From Sisyra terminalis (Eukaryota; Arthropoda; Insecta; Neuroptera; Sisyridae), in NCBI GenBank assembly GCA_958496175.1, contig OY292274.1:49238630-49302629 (forward strand): a stretch of 64,000 bases of DNA, written 5' to 3'. A program made the translations under genes and the position numbers. Shown here one piece after another: positions 49,544 to 63,024 of the stretch. Within the stretch, counting starts at the first letter, position 1, and each line of letters starts with the position of its first letter. The notes beneath the pieces were generated by a model that was given only the letters and a program-made list of their open reading frames with translations, did not search any database and was not told the origin of the DNA.

Positions 49544-49555
49544 AATTGTAAGTTG
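49544..49555 (+). repeat. Target-site duplication, right copy
   Basis: The AATTGTAAGTTG copy directly after the poly(A) tail of the Jockey insertion. Confidence 0.85.
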
Positions 49556-50624
49556 GACTAAAGATGATTTTTTTAATAAATTTAATGATTCACCTTTAAC
49601 TGTCCAACTTTTGAAATCTTAACCAAACTTTTAAATTTGTAGAAGATTTTCCTTTTAGTTCATATTAAAATTAATTTAACATAGTTTAATATGCCTTACA
49701 TAAACGAGAAGATAAGTTTTTTTTTCGAAGCTTTTGTTCTCATTCACAAGAAATACATTTTGAAAATAATTTCTGTTTAACGTTATTAACTATTCGGTCA
49801 TATGTTTTTAATCATATTCGTATGTACTTACAAAAATACTATTATACTATTACAATAACTTTGCCGTAATAAAAGAATGCCCCTGTTCAATAGTTATTAA
49901 AGAGTCTTTTTTAAGAGCGTAAGAATTATTGATTTTCATAAATTCTTTTTAGTAGAGTAAAGAAACTATTCAATTAAGTAATTACACAGTATTTAAATGA
50001 AATAAAATGATTAAGGAAACACATATGAGATTAGAAATAACAAACTCTTGACCGATTGCTTGTATACATATCAAGCCAATCTTAAATGATTGAACGACAA
50101 AAAAATAGACATCAGACAAAAAATAATCCACACGTTATTTAAACTAAATCGTTGAAGTTTCAAAGCGAAAGCTCTCCGAAAAGCATCATCATCGAGTAGA
50201 TCAATCATGAAGACAACAGACCGTTCGTTTGAAAATGATGAAAGCGTAGAAAAGGCTCTCATATTGAAGAGGTACAACTAAGTAAGTTCGGCACATGTTT
50301 GGATAGAACGAACTCAAAGTCGGGAATGATCACGTTATGCATGCTAATATAAAACGGTGTCTGCTATCTAAAACAGTGATGAGAGTGACTTTGATCCCTT
50401 ATTAAAATATTTTATTTTCAATTATACGGATTTTGACGAAATTTCATAAAAGAATTCCAGTAGTCAACACATTTTTTTTTTTGATTAGTCATGTAAAAGC
50501 TTCGCCAGAGAGACTTCAATAAGAAAAATCGATGAAACATTTAGCACCTAAAACAATTGGCCGTAATAGAATATAAATGCATTTGTTCGAAAAATAATGG
50601 AACGATGGAAATTTCAAATAAAAC

Positions 50625-50790
50625 AATTTTCCTCTAGCTGTGTAATAGGTATTCAACTCGTGGACAAACTCGTGCAGATTGTGGGGTTTACGTGATGGGG
50701 ATGTTGGTGGGCGTGCTTTGTGTACGGTCAGCAATATCATGCTAATTAGGTTAGTAATTAACTTGGATAGCAACGAATTCTATCTCTTGC
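50625..50790. promoter_or_regulatory. Candidate regulatory island
   Basis: A compact GC-richer block followed by homeodomain-like TAATTAGG and TTAGTAATTAAC sites (50742-50762). No coding or transposon signature. The functional idea rests on composition and motif words only. Confidence 0.25.
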
Positions 50791-51589
50791 TTGCCTTCCT
50801 CTTAAAGATACTGTCTTCGTGCATATTGTAATCACTTTGCTTCTGTTTTTCTTTGTGACAAGCATCAAAGCTTTTAAAGATTGACTCACAACCCCAATTC
50901 ACTTTCAATGACAAAACATCTAGTGGCTTTTATCAAATTACATTTTCAATTGAAAAATATTCAAATTACATTAAAATGTCCTACCTATCTTAATGAGTCT
51001 TCTTATTCCAATTTTTCCCACAATTTCTTGTAAGCACCCATGCCATGTTATTGATCATTTCAATTTTTTCTATCTATTCAAAGCTTGCAAGCGTCCGTAT
51101 GTTAATTATGAATACTACTAGGAATGCTTAACTTAAAAAAAATAGCTAATAATTAAAAAAAGAATTTTAATTCTTTCATTACCTACATTTATAAATATTG
51201 TTCGAAATTTTTATTGCAATACAACAAAATAAAGTTCCCAAAACTATATTTTTTGATCTTATTGGAAGTTAGCTCATTGCAACGTTGAAAATTTACAATG
51301 TGCTACATTCTTATTCACAAAGTGTTATCTCACCAGTCGAAAAAACAATTTCGAAAAACATTATCAATAGAAATTTTCCTTCAACAGTTCAAACCTAGCA
51401 ATCCCTACTTATTACCTATTCAAATTTACTGTAACCGACAAAATGGTTTATTTTTTTGTTTAGTTCACAATATTTTGATGTAAGATTTTTAATTCGATCC
51501 CAGAAGCGATTCGTATTTTGTTCTTTAAAACTCCTTATACATATATAATAACTTCACTCTTAGTTTACAACGGTCGACACTGCTTTGGT

Positions 51590-51690
51590 CGCTAAAAGTA
51601 CACAAAATGAACAAAACCATCGAGCCCGCGAGACTGACTTACCTTTGGCGTTTGAGCAAACCTAGATTAAAAACCACTGATCTATACGCT
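51590..51690 (-). mobile_element. Possible hAT-type terminal remnant
   Basis: On the minus strand CAGTGGTTTTTAATCTAGGT then TTGCTCAAACGCC resembles the common insect hAT terminus CAGTGGTTCTCAACC. No partner end was found. Confidence 0.3.
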
Positions 51691-52536
51691 ACTTACTGCA
51701 ATTTACAATTTTTTGGACCGTTAGTGGTTCTATGAGCTCGTGAGGTCACCGATTGCTGTCATTGATGTGGAAAAAATGTCGATTTATTTATGGGGTAGTA
51801 ATCGTATTTAAATTATATTCGTAAATTTATAAAAAACGTGTTCTTAATATTAAGTTGATTTAGTTCATATAAGTAGGTATTATTCTATAGCTTGAGGGGA
51901 GACATAAACCTTTACACTATCTTAAAACACAAAACTACCATTTCATTCATCCAAAACAAAGTATTGTATAACACATTATTTGAAGACGAGCTATATCAAA
52001 TTCGATTATGCCAGTATCCTAACGAATGTATGATGGTCTTACTTGTACACAACTTGTAGATGGATTATGGTTTTTATTAACTTAAAAACTACAGGAAATT
52101 AGGATTTCCTTGTTTTAAAAAATTAAATAAACGACATCAATCAATAAAATTTCCTGTTCATGCAAAATCCCACATTTATGTTTTTAGTTGACTCATCCTG
52201 GCTAATTTGTAAAATAAAAAAGTTAATAACTTTATTATTCTGTTCATAATAATATTATATTAACGAATAATATTAACGTATCACTAAATATAATACTTTT
52301 CAACTAAAATGTATACATCAATTTTTAGATGTTGTGCGTTGGATGTTAGAAAATAGGTCATCTTTTATTTTAATTTTATATCTTACCATAAATACTTTGT
52401 CTTAAAGCTTTAAATATTTATTTTATTTCATTATAGGTTAATTAAGACAATTTGATTAAACTATATTAAATTTGTTCGCAGTCTTTGAAAAGTTATACTG
52501 TTTAAACAATTAATAAATGTTGTCGTGGTCTTATTT

Positions 52537-52698
52537 ATATATTTTAATTTACCAATGTAAGCTTTAAACAAAAATATATAGAAAAGCTCAAATCAAATGC
52601 ATTTTTGACATGTTGGCATATATTTTAATTTACCAATGTAAGCAATAAATAAAAGTATATAGAAAAGCTCAAATTAAATGCATTTTTGACGTGTTGGC
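52537..52698 (+). repeat. Tandem duplication, 2 x 81 bp
   Basis: The units 52537-52617 and 52618-52698 share ATATATTTTAATTTACCAAT and AGAAAAGCTCAAATYAAATG with few mismatches. The second unit runs into the palindromic element that follows. Confidence 0.85.
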
Positions 52699-52832
52699 CT
52701 AGATACTTATTTCGATTGCCAAGCACTCTTTCTCAGTAGACTCAATCACTAAGTTTGCTTGGAATTCGACATGTGTATCTAGCGCAATACGTCAAAAATA
52801 CATTTTGCTGGAGCTTTTGTTTATAGTTTATT
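52657..52832. mobile_element. Diverged relative of the 42.2-kb palindrome
   Basis: Arms of ~73 bp (52657-52730 and ~52761-52832) are inverted copies: AAAAGCTC...GCATTTTTGACG...TCTAGAT against AAAAGCTCC...GTATTTTTGACG. They carry the same core words as the 42.2-kb element (GATACTTATTTCGATTGCCA versus GATACGTATTTCGATTGCCA; GCAATACGTC). The outer arm sequence is different. Decay of the small stems suggests an older copy. Confidence 0.7.
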
Positions 52833-52858
52833 TAAAAATTTATTTTAAATAAAATTAT

Positions 52859-52888
52859 TTTCAACAGTTTTTTAAAAAACTGTTGAAA
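52859..52888. repeat. Perfect 30-bp palindrome
   Basis: TTTCAACAGTTTTTT followed by its exact reverse complement, with no spacer. It lies 27 bp past the preceding element. Confidence 0.95.
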
Positions 52889-53129
52889 CGCGTCGTAATA
52901 AAGAAGAAATTGAGTCTCATAAGACATATATTATTATACATTAATTTATTGTGATTCGGAAATAAATAAAAATACTTATCAATGTTAAAATCAAAATTTT
53001 TGTCTGGCTGTCTGTTTGTTTTCTTTTAATTTAAGAACAAAGGAACCATTCACAATTAAATCAGCTATTTAAGTAAAATTCGTTGTTTTATTTTTTAAAA
53101 GTTATATGCTATCCAGAAAGGATATAGAG

Positions 53130-53262
53130 GTGCAAGTCGGACGACTACCCGGTGCGCCAAATTGAAGGGGCACCGAATCTATTGAAAATTTATAAATCGG
53201 TATATAAAAGGGCGCCAAAATTGGATTTGCCTGGGGCGCTCAAAACTCTAAAACCGGCCCTG
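53130..53262. mobile_element. Likely hAT-type MITE, right end
   Basis: The complement of the right end reads CAGGGCCGGTTTTAGAG and is followed by GCGCCCC and GGCGCCC words. This is the layout of common insect hAT-type MITEs (CAGGGCCGG terminus). The left end (CGACTACCCGGTGCGCC region) is too diverged to fix, and no duplication was confirmed. Confidence 0.45.
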
Positions 53263-56200
53263 TATAGTATAACAGAAGTAAAATAGGCGAATTCATCCCC
53301 TATATGGATACTTTATTTGCCAAATCGATTTGCTCCACTTTTTGAAAAATAAATATAATGCCGAAACACTTGCATTAATATATCTTTCTAATTAATTTTA
53401 ACTTTTCTCTTAAAATGATGAATAAAACCACTCAAATATTAATTTGGGTCTTCATTATTATATAATAACTTTATTAATCACGGGAGTTCAAAGAAATGGA
53501 TCGATTTGACAAGTAAACCATACCTATATTACTAAGTGATAGCCAAAAAATTTAAATAACCATGATGGTTATTATAGGATAAGACTTTAAAAATTAATTA
53601 AAAAAAACATCTTGACCTTTTAAGTCACAATCTACAAAATTAAAACAGTTTTCATAACTCAAAGACGGGATAATGTAAGGAAAATATGGTTGAAATATTT
53701 GTATATCACGCAAACAAAGTCGTAGATATGCAGGTATTTTATGTGAAATTAAGTTTTAATATTGAAAAAAATATTAAAAAGTTGGTTTACTTTTCAAAGT
53801 CATAATAAATTGAATACTATTTTTCGAAAATATTTGATAGTATCATAGAATAAGTTTAAGTGAGGAATTAAAAAGAAACCATTAGACGAATTTACTGCTC
53901 CTTAGAGTAAAAGAATTAATTAAAAAAAATACAAAAATAATTCTTGAAAATTAAGTAACTACTAAGAATTTATATAATTTTCGCAAAAATAAATTTAAAG
54001 ATAAGAGTCTCATTTTTAATTTATGCTTATAAAAGATGTTATCACTAACAAAAATATTTTTTTAAAATGTGACTTATGTATATCAACAAATATTATTTTT
54101 TCCGAAAAGTGTAACGAAATACCTTATTTAACTGAAGTGTGCAACTTGGAATATTATACCAGAAAAAGAAAGTAAAAACATTTGTTGTGAAAAATTTTTC
54201 TACATAAATTAATAAATAATTTATTTGAACTAAAACATGTGTGCCAAAGCGCTTGTTCTCTGATATGGTGAGGATTTCTGCACATGACGTTTCCACGAAA
54301 ACATAAAAAAGTCAGCTCAAGTTGCATACAAGAATATCATGAAAAATGCATTTTTTCTCATGATCATGTGAATAATATTATCCTTTTTGCGTGAAAGTTC
54401 ACAAATTTCGAACAAATGTCAAAAATATGAATATTTTAATGAAAACTATCATATTGTAACGGCAAGAACTTTTTTCAATTTCAAATCTAATCAAAGTTGG
54501 GTGAGAGAAATTGAAATAATTTTTTTCCGAGAATCTCACGAAAAAAATTCCCTTAACACGTTTTTTATTTCGAGACGCAATCACGCGTAGTTAAAGTGAA
54601 TTGAAATTTATTTTCTTAAAAAAAATATATTCGCCTGAAAATTACAAATATTGATTTTTAAATAAAAGTATTTACTTCTATTTTAATGGCATGTATATTC
54701 ATATAATCAATTTTTTAAGCTTAAATATTGAAGAATAATAATATATTTTTCTTCTGTTCGAATACAGTTTTTGCCTTTGACTTTTTATTACTTTGATCCA
54801 GATAATTTTTTTTTCAACAAGAATTTCTTTAAAACGAAATTTTGATATGAAAAAGTTATTGTTGATTCTTATTTATCATTGATTAAAAATATTTTTTTTC
54901 ACATCATTTTATAAATTCTTCGAAAGTAATTTTGGCAAAGGCAAAAATTGTTTGATGATTGCGAAGTATTAAGTTGAAATATATTTAGTTTTCGTAAGCC
55001 TCTTGTATCATATAAGTTATTGGTGTATATGAAGTTGAACATGCAGCAAAGCAATCAAAAAATATAATTGCATTTTCTCGTGACCGTTTGTATTGAAATT
55101 GGAGTACCCATTCAAATAGGATTCGTAAACCCTAGATATATTTTTCATTTTATTATTTTTATTATTTTCATTGTCACATTTGTCCTAGTTTAAATTAAAG
55201 TACAAAAATACTGACACCTCGGAGTTTCCTCCTATTCCGATCTGCATGAAACCCCCTTTCCATTTGTAAACAGGTATTGCATAAAATATTATAGTGCGCT
55301 TCTTACTCCAGGGATCGTTATTTTTAATTCATTCACTAAAGCAAAAACTTGTCGGCGAGACATTTCCATAGTTATACCGAACGATCGTTTCTCTTATTTG
55401 TCGAAAATTTATTAACTTTCAACAATGAAATCGATTTTTAAAAACTCTATAAAAAGATTTGGCCAAACTCTATTTTGAATTTATATTTTGCAATCGTTTT
55501 TTGTTAGCAAAGATAAATTATATTTACACATTATATAAGCTGTTTAAATTTTCAGTTGGTTTTACGACGCCTATAACGCGACGACTCACACATTATATAC
55601 CTATAAATTTTCTAGTTTTCCTATCCTTTTTTTATGCTAGTGGCGTCGCTCAAGTTTACATAAATGACACTAAGCTCTGACACTGACACTAAACCTCAAA
55701 CTAAGTGAACCGTATTTTTAACTGGATTATTTCAACATTTAATTTCATGTTTCAAGAGTTGCTTCATAGGAAAATCTATTGATTTTATAATAATGTAGAC
55801 GAGAATTAAAAATTGAAACTGTAATTGGGCACATGGTTCACTTGCTATTAATTTATTTAATTATTTTTTTTTCGGTACAAATCAAATTATTTAACTTTAT
55901 CACCATTTCCCATTATGTAAAACTAAATGCATAAGTAATGCACAGAAATTCAAATTTACTTAAAACGATTTGTTGGTTGGGTTATGTAATTTGCATTAGC
56001 TAATGTTAAAATTTTTATTGTTATTTTCAATAATTTAATTTAAAAATGAAAAATAATTAGGTTTTTCTACTTAAGCAGATATGATTTGTTTTTCTTTTTT
56101 TTGAAATGCATTTTAGCTAATGGCTCTATAAGTTGAAAGCTTCATGCTAAATCCTAAGCTTCAAACTATTTCACTAATAGACTCATAGAGGAAGCTGCAT

Positions 56201-57519
56201 TAAAGATTAAATTAAATTTTCAAACAGCATTAAAGAAAATTGAATAGTAATTAAAACATATTGGAAATATGTATATATAAGCATTAAGCATCGCAATATT
56301 TTTTTCACTTTTTTATTAGTATATAAATAATTTCATAAAAAAAGCAGGAGTATTATTTTAATTTTCTTTCAGAAAAACTACTTTAAAAACTCAAGTTCGT
56401 TGAACAATAAAAGCACTTATTAAAAGTAGTTTAGAATGTGACTATGTTTCATGAACTAAGTGTCTCTTGATAATACTTTCTCAGAAATACATTTTTAAAT
56501 ATTAAGGAAATATGTATTCTGAACCTTCAACCTGAGTCAACTTCTCCCTTCACCTTTTTTCGCTTCCATGAAAGCGATACAGATCTATACCGCATTACAC
56601 CCTATAATATTACACCCGATAATAAATGCAGCCTTTAACACACTTATATCGAATATAACTAAACCAAACCTAATAAATAGCTCCACCGTGACGATTAGTC
56701 GTGCAATTTTTAGAACCTGGATCCCATTTGCTAAGTGTATGGAATGTAAAGAGCAGTAAGGAGTTTTGTCCCGAAAATTCAAGATTCAGTAGTTAAATTA
56801 AATTTATTATTATTTATTATTATTACTATTTATTAATATCATCCGTTTCGATTTATAACAGCAATTTTAGATTTCATTTAAGTTTTTTTTTGTAACCCAA
56901 AATAATGGATAAAGTATTGATTTTGAAAATTGTTTTATAATATCAAAGTTGCTTGTGTCAACTTTAAATAAGTTTAGCTATAGGGCTTAACAAAAAATGT
57001 TTGAATCCTATTATTAAAATTATATTGAACAAAAACTAATATTATAAATATATTATAATATGCAAAAATATATCTTTTTGTAACCATGAATTACTAAAAT
57101 AATGATATGTTCAGTCATGATTCATAGATTAAAATACAAAATTCATAAAATCATGTTAAATTATTGAAGCTGTTTAGTAATTTTACATATCAATGTTGGA
57201 AAAATATGGAGAAACAAGGTTTTAAAACTAGTAATTATTGTCATTACTCTTTGGTTTCTTATAGATTTTTTTAAAATTAACTTGGTAGTATAAAATGGTA
57301 ACTATGAGTTTTGCCAAATTTCAATGTGTATTTACCGACAATAAATCATTTCATTTTCATTTATTCTTTTTTTAATTATAGATAGTACTGTGAGGAGTAT
57401 CACACACTAAAAATATTAGCTACCGAATATAATTATTTGAAACATCAATTTCAGACTGTAAATAAATTATATACCTTAGTATTAAATTGTGTACTTCCAT
57501 ATTTTCTTTTGAAAGTAGC
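53263..57519. other. AT-rich non-coding DNA
   Basis: Short frames at 54093-54296, 54387-54590, 55459-55680 and 56568-56782 overlap each other on opposite strands or are low-complexity. None has a domain. An ATT-rich microsatellite is at 56802-56836. Otherwise nothing is recognised. Confidence 0.5.
56802..56836. repeat. ATT-type microsatellite
   Basis: Interrupted TTA/TTATT units over about 35 bp. Confidence 0.8.
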
Positions 57520-58115
57520 CGTCGCTTGCCCGCTTCGCTAGACGAATTATAAAATCGGGACTTAAATTTTTATTAAAAGTATATACAAAATTGAAGTAAG
57601 TATCTTAACCAAGAGAAGTCCTCATTTAAAGCATCTAAGTATATATGATATTCTAGGTTTTCCCTTCAGGTGGAAACAACTTCAATTCGGTAGATGAAAT
57701 TGCTCTCGAGAAGATCACATAACAATGGCCCCGTGGGAAGTGGTCCCACCTTAAATCGATTTTTGCTGGTTTTAGTGATTGATGCTGTGCTTTATTAATA
57801 TCATTACAAACCCCAACTTAAAGGAGAATGCATTTATTTAAACTAGAATGGATATTTTGACGGTATGAGTAGTGTCCAGTTATTATAATGGTCTATTCCA
57901 AGTTTTTATGCAAAGTTTTCACACCTACCTGGTTTCATTAATAATTTTGGTGTATTGAGATTTCGCAGGAGTATTATTGGAGCTCCCATTTATAGAATAA
58001 GTGTCTGAGACGGAAGATCAAGAGGATTAAGCGTATTAAAGAACTCAACAGACCAGTTTATAGCATCGTCCGCATGCACCAAAGTGTTTACAGATTTGTA
58101 ATGGTATTCTGAACC
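57520..58115 (-). pseudogene. Pif1-like helicase relic of a Helitron
   Basis: Minus-strand translation in shifting frames gives, in order: YKSVNTLVHADDAI (58100 down), VEFFNTLNPLDLPSQ (~58050-58006) and MGAPIILLRNLNTPKLL (57990 down). Then come INKAQHQSL (~57799-57773, the INKSQGQ helicase motif with Gly changed to His), FPRGHCYVIFSRAISS (~57740-57695) and LKLFPPEGK. These are the C-terminal motifs, including the final Y-V-FSRA block, of Helitron-encoded Pif1 helicases. Several frameshifts and stops, and the absence of Rep and upstream helicase motifs, show a dead, truncated copy. Confidence 0.8.
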
Positions 58116-61100
58116 CTCGAACGATATTCAAAAAGTGGCAATAGCGATTTTTTTCCTTTTATAGCGACAATTCGTTTCTATTTCAAAATCAAACAAAGAA
58201 ATTAAAATCGTGTTTAACGAAACTTTGATTATTAAACTTGAAATTTCCAGCGCTGATCTGGACACACGTTATCGCTTACAAACTTTGTCATAATTTTCAT
58301 CCTTTTAGGGGTGAAATTTTCAAAGATCATTTATTTATAAGGTTCTTATAACATGTAACGTAGCATTTTTTAACCTTCTTTGGTCTACGGATCTCTAAAG
58401 AGATCAAGTACCATTTGAAGGATCCATTACTTAACAAAAACTAAAATTTTAGGTTTATTTATTTCAGTACAACAAATACAAAAAAACGATAATTCATAAA
58501 AATTAAGATGAAATAAGAATAGACTGCAAACTGCCTACCATATTTTTCCCATATTCCAAGTCTCAACGATAAGCGACTTAGGCTGTGCGTTGATCCATCC
58601 GTCAGTCAGGACAAACGATTTTTATATATAAATAAAAGATTGACTAAGCAAAAATTTAAAGCAATTAAAAGAAAAATTTCGAAACATATCATTGTTGGAG
58701 CAGTATCAATGATGTTGACACGGTACTTATTTTTCAAAGTTACTGTTATATAGAATTTTGATTGATTTATGGTCAGCCCAAGGCTGAAAGCAAAGCTTAA
58801 ATGTTTGTAAAAAAAAATTACTGGTAATCATTAAATTGTTAAGCTTTGGAAATCCAAAAAAGCAACAAATATCGCGTTAATAAAGCTACGCATTCTAAAA
58901 ATTTTGCCATCCACATTTTTACTATGTCTAGTGTTTTTAAAGTGGAAACACGTTTTGAGTTCAAATAACAAACACCAAATGTTAGGTAAATATGTACATT
59001 GATTTCCTAGTTAAAACAATTCTTTGAATTTGTTTATATTTAAAATGCAAAAAAAATGCTCTTGGATTTTTTTTTCAATAACTTGGAGTAATTTATCTGT
59101 GAATTTCGAATAATATAGATTATTGATAAAAATATTAAATTTGATGTTTTATTGTATCAAAGAAGATACACAATATTCCAAAAAAAAAAAAACGTAACAT
59201 ATGAATTAAAAAGGCTATGAACTCATCAATTTTATGAAATCTCCTTCAATTAATAATGCTTATATAAAACAGTCCTTATGACTTTGTTTAAAAGAAGGTT
59301 AATCCTTTCGTTAAATTCCATCAATTAATTTTCATATCTTTTAAGTCCTGATAATTAATGACAAAATATCTACAATCGCATTAAGTATATAATACCGAAT
59401 AAATATTAGATTCTTTTCATTATTTCCTTTTTCAAATACATTTTGTCAAACTTCTCAATTCAATTTGTATTTCGTATCCATAATGTTAGATATTCTAACA
59501 GTATCGTAGCTTCGGTAATCGAATTTTCCCTGTTTCACGGTTTGAATAAAATAATGTGTGTTTCCATTCTGATAATGGCATGTAATAAACTTAACAAAAT
59601 ATTGAGTTGATAGTTTTAAAAAGTGCGACGATAAATATTTCACGAGCTTCAAAGTCTTAAAATTTATTGAGACTTTTTTGTTTGAACTTTGTCATACTTC
59701 GTTCCCTTAAGCTTTGCATGTAATTAACATTTAAAGTTATTGTTGTAAGAACTATAAATATAGTAAGGTATAGTTGCAATTTTTAAGATTTATATGCAAT
59801 TCTTGTAGAAGGTAAAGTTTTTTACCTTTGTTGGACTCCATTTTGTGCATTAGTATAATAGGTCACAGAAAAATGATAAATTTACTTAAAGTTTAAAGTA
59901 TGATAAAACTTATGTAATTATCACGTCTTCACAATTATATCAACATAAATAAATGCATATTTATACGCGACGTAAAATTCAGGTTTGCATTAGAAATTAC
60001 AATGTGAATTTTCCCCTAACAACCATTTGCAAAGTTTGTATAAAGCTATCTGTACTTATAACTTTGTAATTAATTATGTAACACTGAGTAATACTCATCT
60101 AATCAGAAATCAGTGGTATGTTTAATAAAACAAAACTTCAACGATGGTTGCTTTCCAACTTGGTCATTCAAGTCAATGAATATTTATTTATTTAATTTAA
60201 AAAAGCGACAAAACACTTCAAAGCAATAAATTTGATGCTTTAAAATTAATTAATATTTAAACAAAAAGACTAAATGTAAAAACGTGATATTATTTCTTAA
60301 AGCAAACTATTGTTACGAGCAATCTAATTTAATGTCTGTACTTAATGGTCGGAAAAAGTAAACACGTACTAAAGAAGAAAAACGTAAAGAAAAATGAACA
60401 AAATCTCAGTTTATATTTATAAAATCATTCGGTAAAAACATTGACTTTAAAAAATAGTACTTTTAACCAATTATTTTTCACGTTGAATATAAATAAATTA
60501 GAATGTCAATTGAATTAAAAAATGGTATGAGTATATGAATAGTAATTAAATTATTTCAAAATAAATAAAGCTAAATGGAGAATAAATAGCAATGCTGAAA
60601 GTTTTACTTTTAGTTGGATGTTCTAAAGCTTTTATGAGCATCATTTGCTCTATTCGTCGGATACTGTTTTCATTAGTTCTTTACGAGGATGTTTGAATGT
60701 GAAAAATTTCTTGTAATTTTAAAATTCGAAATGAACAGTTTTTATTTGTTGTTTATTATTTGATATGTGTGTAACTTTATTTTAACAGAGAATTAGGTAG
60801 TTAATCAAGTAACTTTTTTTGTGAGTACTAATAAAGTAGTTTAAATTAGATTTATTTTATAATGATAATTAATATTAAAATTTATTAGTTTTTTTATGCT
60901 TAATTTACCTATTATTGCCCCATAAATGAATAAATGTAAGTTTTTTTCAAATACATTTTGTGTGTTTCTACAAATGATTAGGCCAAATTATGTTTATCGT
61001 GAAAGATCAATTTTCTATTTTAAAGTACCTTTACCAAATAAGAAGATAGGCGAAGGCCATGGTACAATCTGGCGAAAAATCAGAATAGTCAACATTGTAT

Positions 61101-62990
61101 TGAGTAAAAAAATTTTCTTCTACGGTTTATTGATAACTGATTAATTATTCATCAATAGAAAAAATACAAAAATGAACAAAATGAATACAAAAATTCCTTG
61201 TAAAGATTTTTTTTCTGAAAGTAAAACCAAGTAAAAATTTCTCAACACAAAAGTAATATGTATGTTGAATACACCTGCTTCCATTTTCTTGACTCCTTTT
61301 TACATATTTCGTAAAGTATATAAGAATGGCCATAATTTTAGCAGTGTTTTAAAAACTTCTCAGAGAAATCTAATTTCCCACGAAAAACAATTTGTCTTAA
61401 AAACCTTCGACAGTTTTGCCATTTCGTGAAATGTTTATATCAAAACTCTAGTAACTGAAGTGCAATTAATTACCAAAACTGTAAATGAATTATACAATAC
61501 AGATAGATACTATTCAGGCCTACGTTTGTAGTATAAAAATTCATTAATGCAATAAAACATTAGAAAACGAGATAGATAAAGAGACCTTTATTACTAAAAG
61601 TAACACTTTAGAGTGACCAAATGGTTCTTAAGACAAAATTACTTTAAGCATTTTATTTTTTAGAAGAATAGGAAAATAAGGGAATAAGGGAAAATAAGGG
61701 AAAATAAGGGAAGTATATTATATTCGCTACGCCATTGATTTGAGTTGCATATTGTCTAAAGTGGATCTAAACATATATATAGACGGTATCCCTCTTAAGA
61801 GAGAATACGGTATAAGCTACTTTTAGCTTAAAATATATTCCGTGGGCAGCATAAAAGTTACATGAGGTACGCTGTATTTTACCTTTCACTTTCCATCTAC
61901 CAAAAATATTTAATAAATCTATAGTATTGGTCACTTCAAAGATCATTACACATCTGCTGGCAAGTGTCTACTTACTTTGCGTACATTATTAAGTATTTTA
62001 AAAAGTTATCATGCTACATTATTTCTGATACAAACACGTTTGAATGAGAAAAACCATTTTAAAACTATTTAATGCAAGATTGTGAATAACCTTAAGTACA
62101 ATTTGGTGATCAAATGATGCTATTTAGGCAAACTAGAATCTGGTTTCAAAGTAATTGAATCAATGCAGAATCAAACAATATCTTTGTTAAACGAATCAAT
62201 AATTATTCGATGTTTAACAATCAAAAATGGCAGAAACAGAAAAAAATTGTATGTAACGTCAATGGTTTCTTCTTTATTTTTCTTTCGAAATTGTAAAATA
62301 TAAATCGTCGGCATAAAATGTTTACCTGCTGAATCCATTTTTGATATAGTTAAGGTTCCATTATAAAGAAGGGAATACAAACTTCTATCGAGTGACAAAC
62401 TGAGAAACACTTTGATAAAGACATTTCAAAATACGAGTATAAGATGAAACGAAAACCTAATATCTGTAAAAACTTATGTCGCTTACATTCCCTTTCTTCC
62501 TTCTTCTGTAAAAACTGTTAAAATGGACATAGTAGGTTAACACTATAGACCGACAAAATATTAATCTAAATATATAAAAATTTATAGTTCCTTTGATCAA
62601 AATTGCTAATCTCTTAAAGTTCTATACCGATAGTATTACAAATTTGTATACAATGTTGTATTCCGAAGATATACGTACCTGATTTATTAAACCAGAATTC
62701 TCAATAGAGTCTCACATTAACGGGAACACCAAAGGATGCTTTGTGTTTTTAAGGGAGGTTTTATATCATTGTTTTCGCGGTCGGCAATCCATATCTTTCG
62801 AAACACAGCATTTTTTTTCAAAACTAAATGGAAGAGTGTATTTACTTAAGAGGAAAAAAGTATTATTGACGATAAGTTGCAATAAGTGCGACAAGAGATG
62901 TTGCAGGTTCTAAGGAAGGTATTTTTAACATTTTACGAACAAATTTTTCATAAAATTCAAATTTAATTTATTTACAACAATTTAATTATA
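58116..62990. other. AT-rich non-coding DNA
   Basis: No gene recognised. Weak transposon-end resemblances lie at 58368-58440 (TTTTTAACCTTCTTTGGTCT, hAT-like) and 58590-58640 (CCATCCGTCAGTCAGGACAA then TATATATAAATAAAAG, like the 3' end of some LINEs or Helitrons). A minisatellite is at 61670-61712. The rest is low-complexity AT. Confidence 0.45.
61670..61712 (+). repeat. Short minisatellite, unit ~10 bp
   Basis: About four copies of AAAATAAGGG (one shortened). Confidence 0.85.
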
Positions 62991-62998
62991 AACTGACA

Positions 62999-63024
62999 GG
63001 ACAACGTCCGCCGGATTCAGCTAG
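62999..63024 (+). mobile_element. Helitron-like 3' terminus
   Basis: A 4-bp hairpin GGAC-AAC-GTCC (62999-63009) is followed 11 nt later by CTAG, then T. This is the hairpin + ~11 nt + CTRR layout of Helitron 3' ends, inserted before a T. The 5' end (TC) could not be located, so the extent of the element is unknown. Confidence 0.45.

Larger units (their letters stand above)
49556..52536. other. AT-rich non-coding DNA
   Basis: No gene recognised. The segment 50620-50790 is less AT-rich (GTGGACAAACTCGTGCAGAT, GGGATGTTGGTGGGCGTGCT) and lacks a meaningful frame. It could be regulatory. A hAT-like end may lie at 51590-51690. Confidence 0.45.

Noticed and set aside
51640..51655. Strong splice donor AAAG/GTAAGTCAG on the minus strand
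   Set aside because: It sits in what looks like a hAT terminus, with no open upstream frame that has a domain.
56568..56782. Overlapping 63- and 65-codon frames on both strands
   Set aside because: No recognisable motif, and two opposite open frames in the same place suggest a compositional effect.
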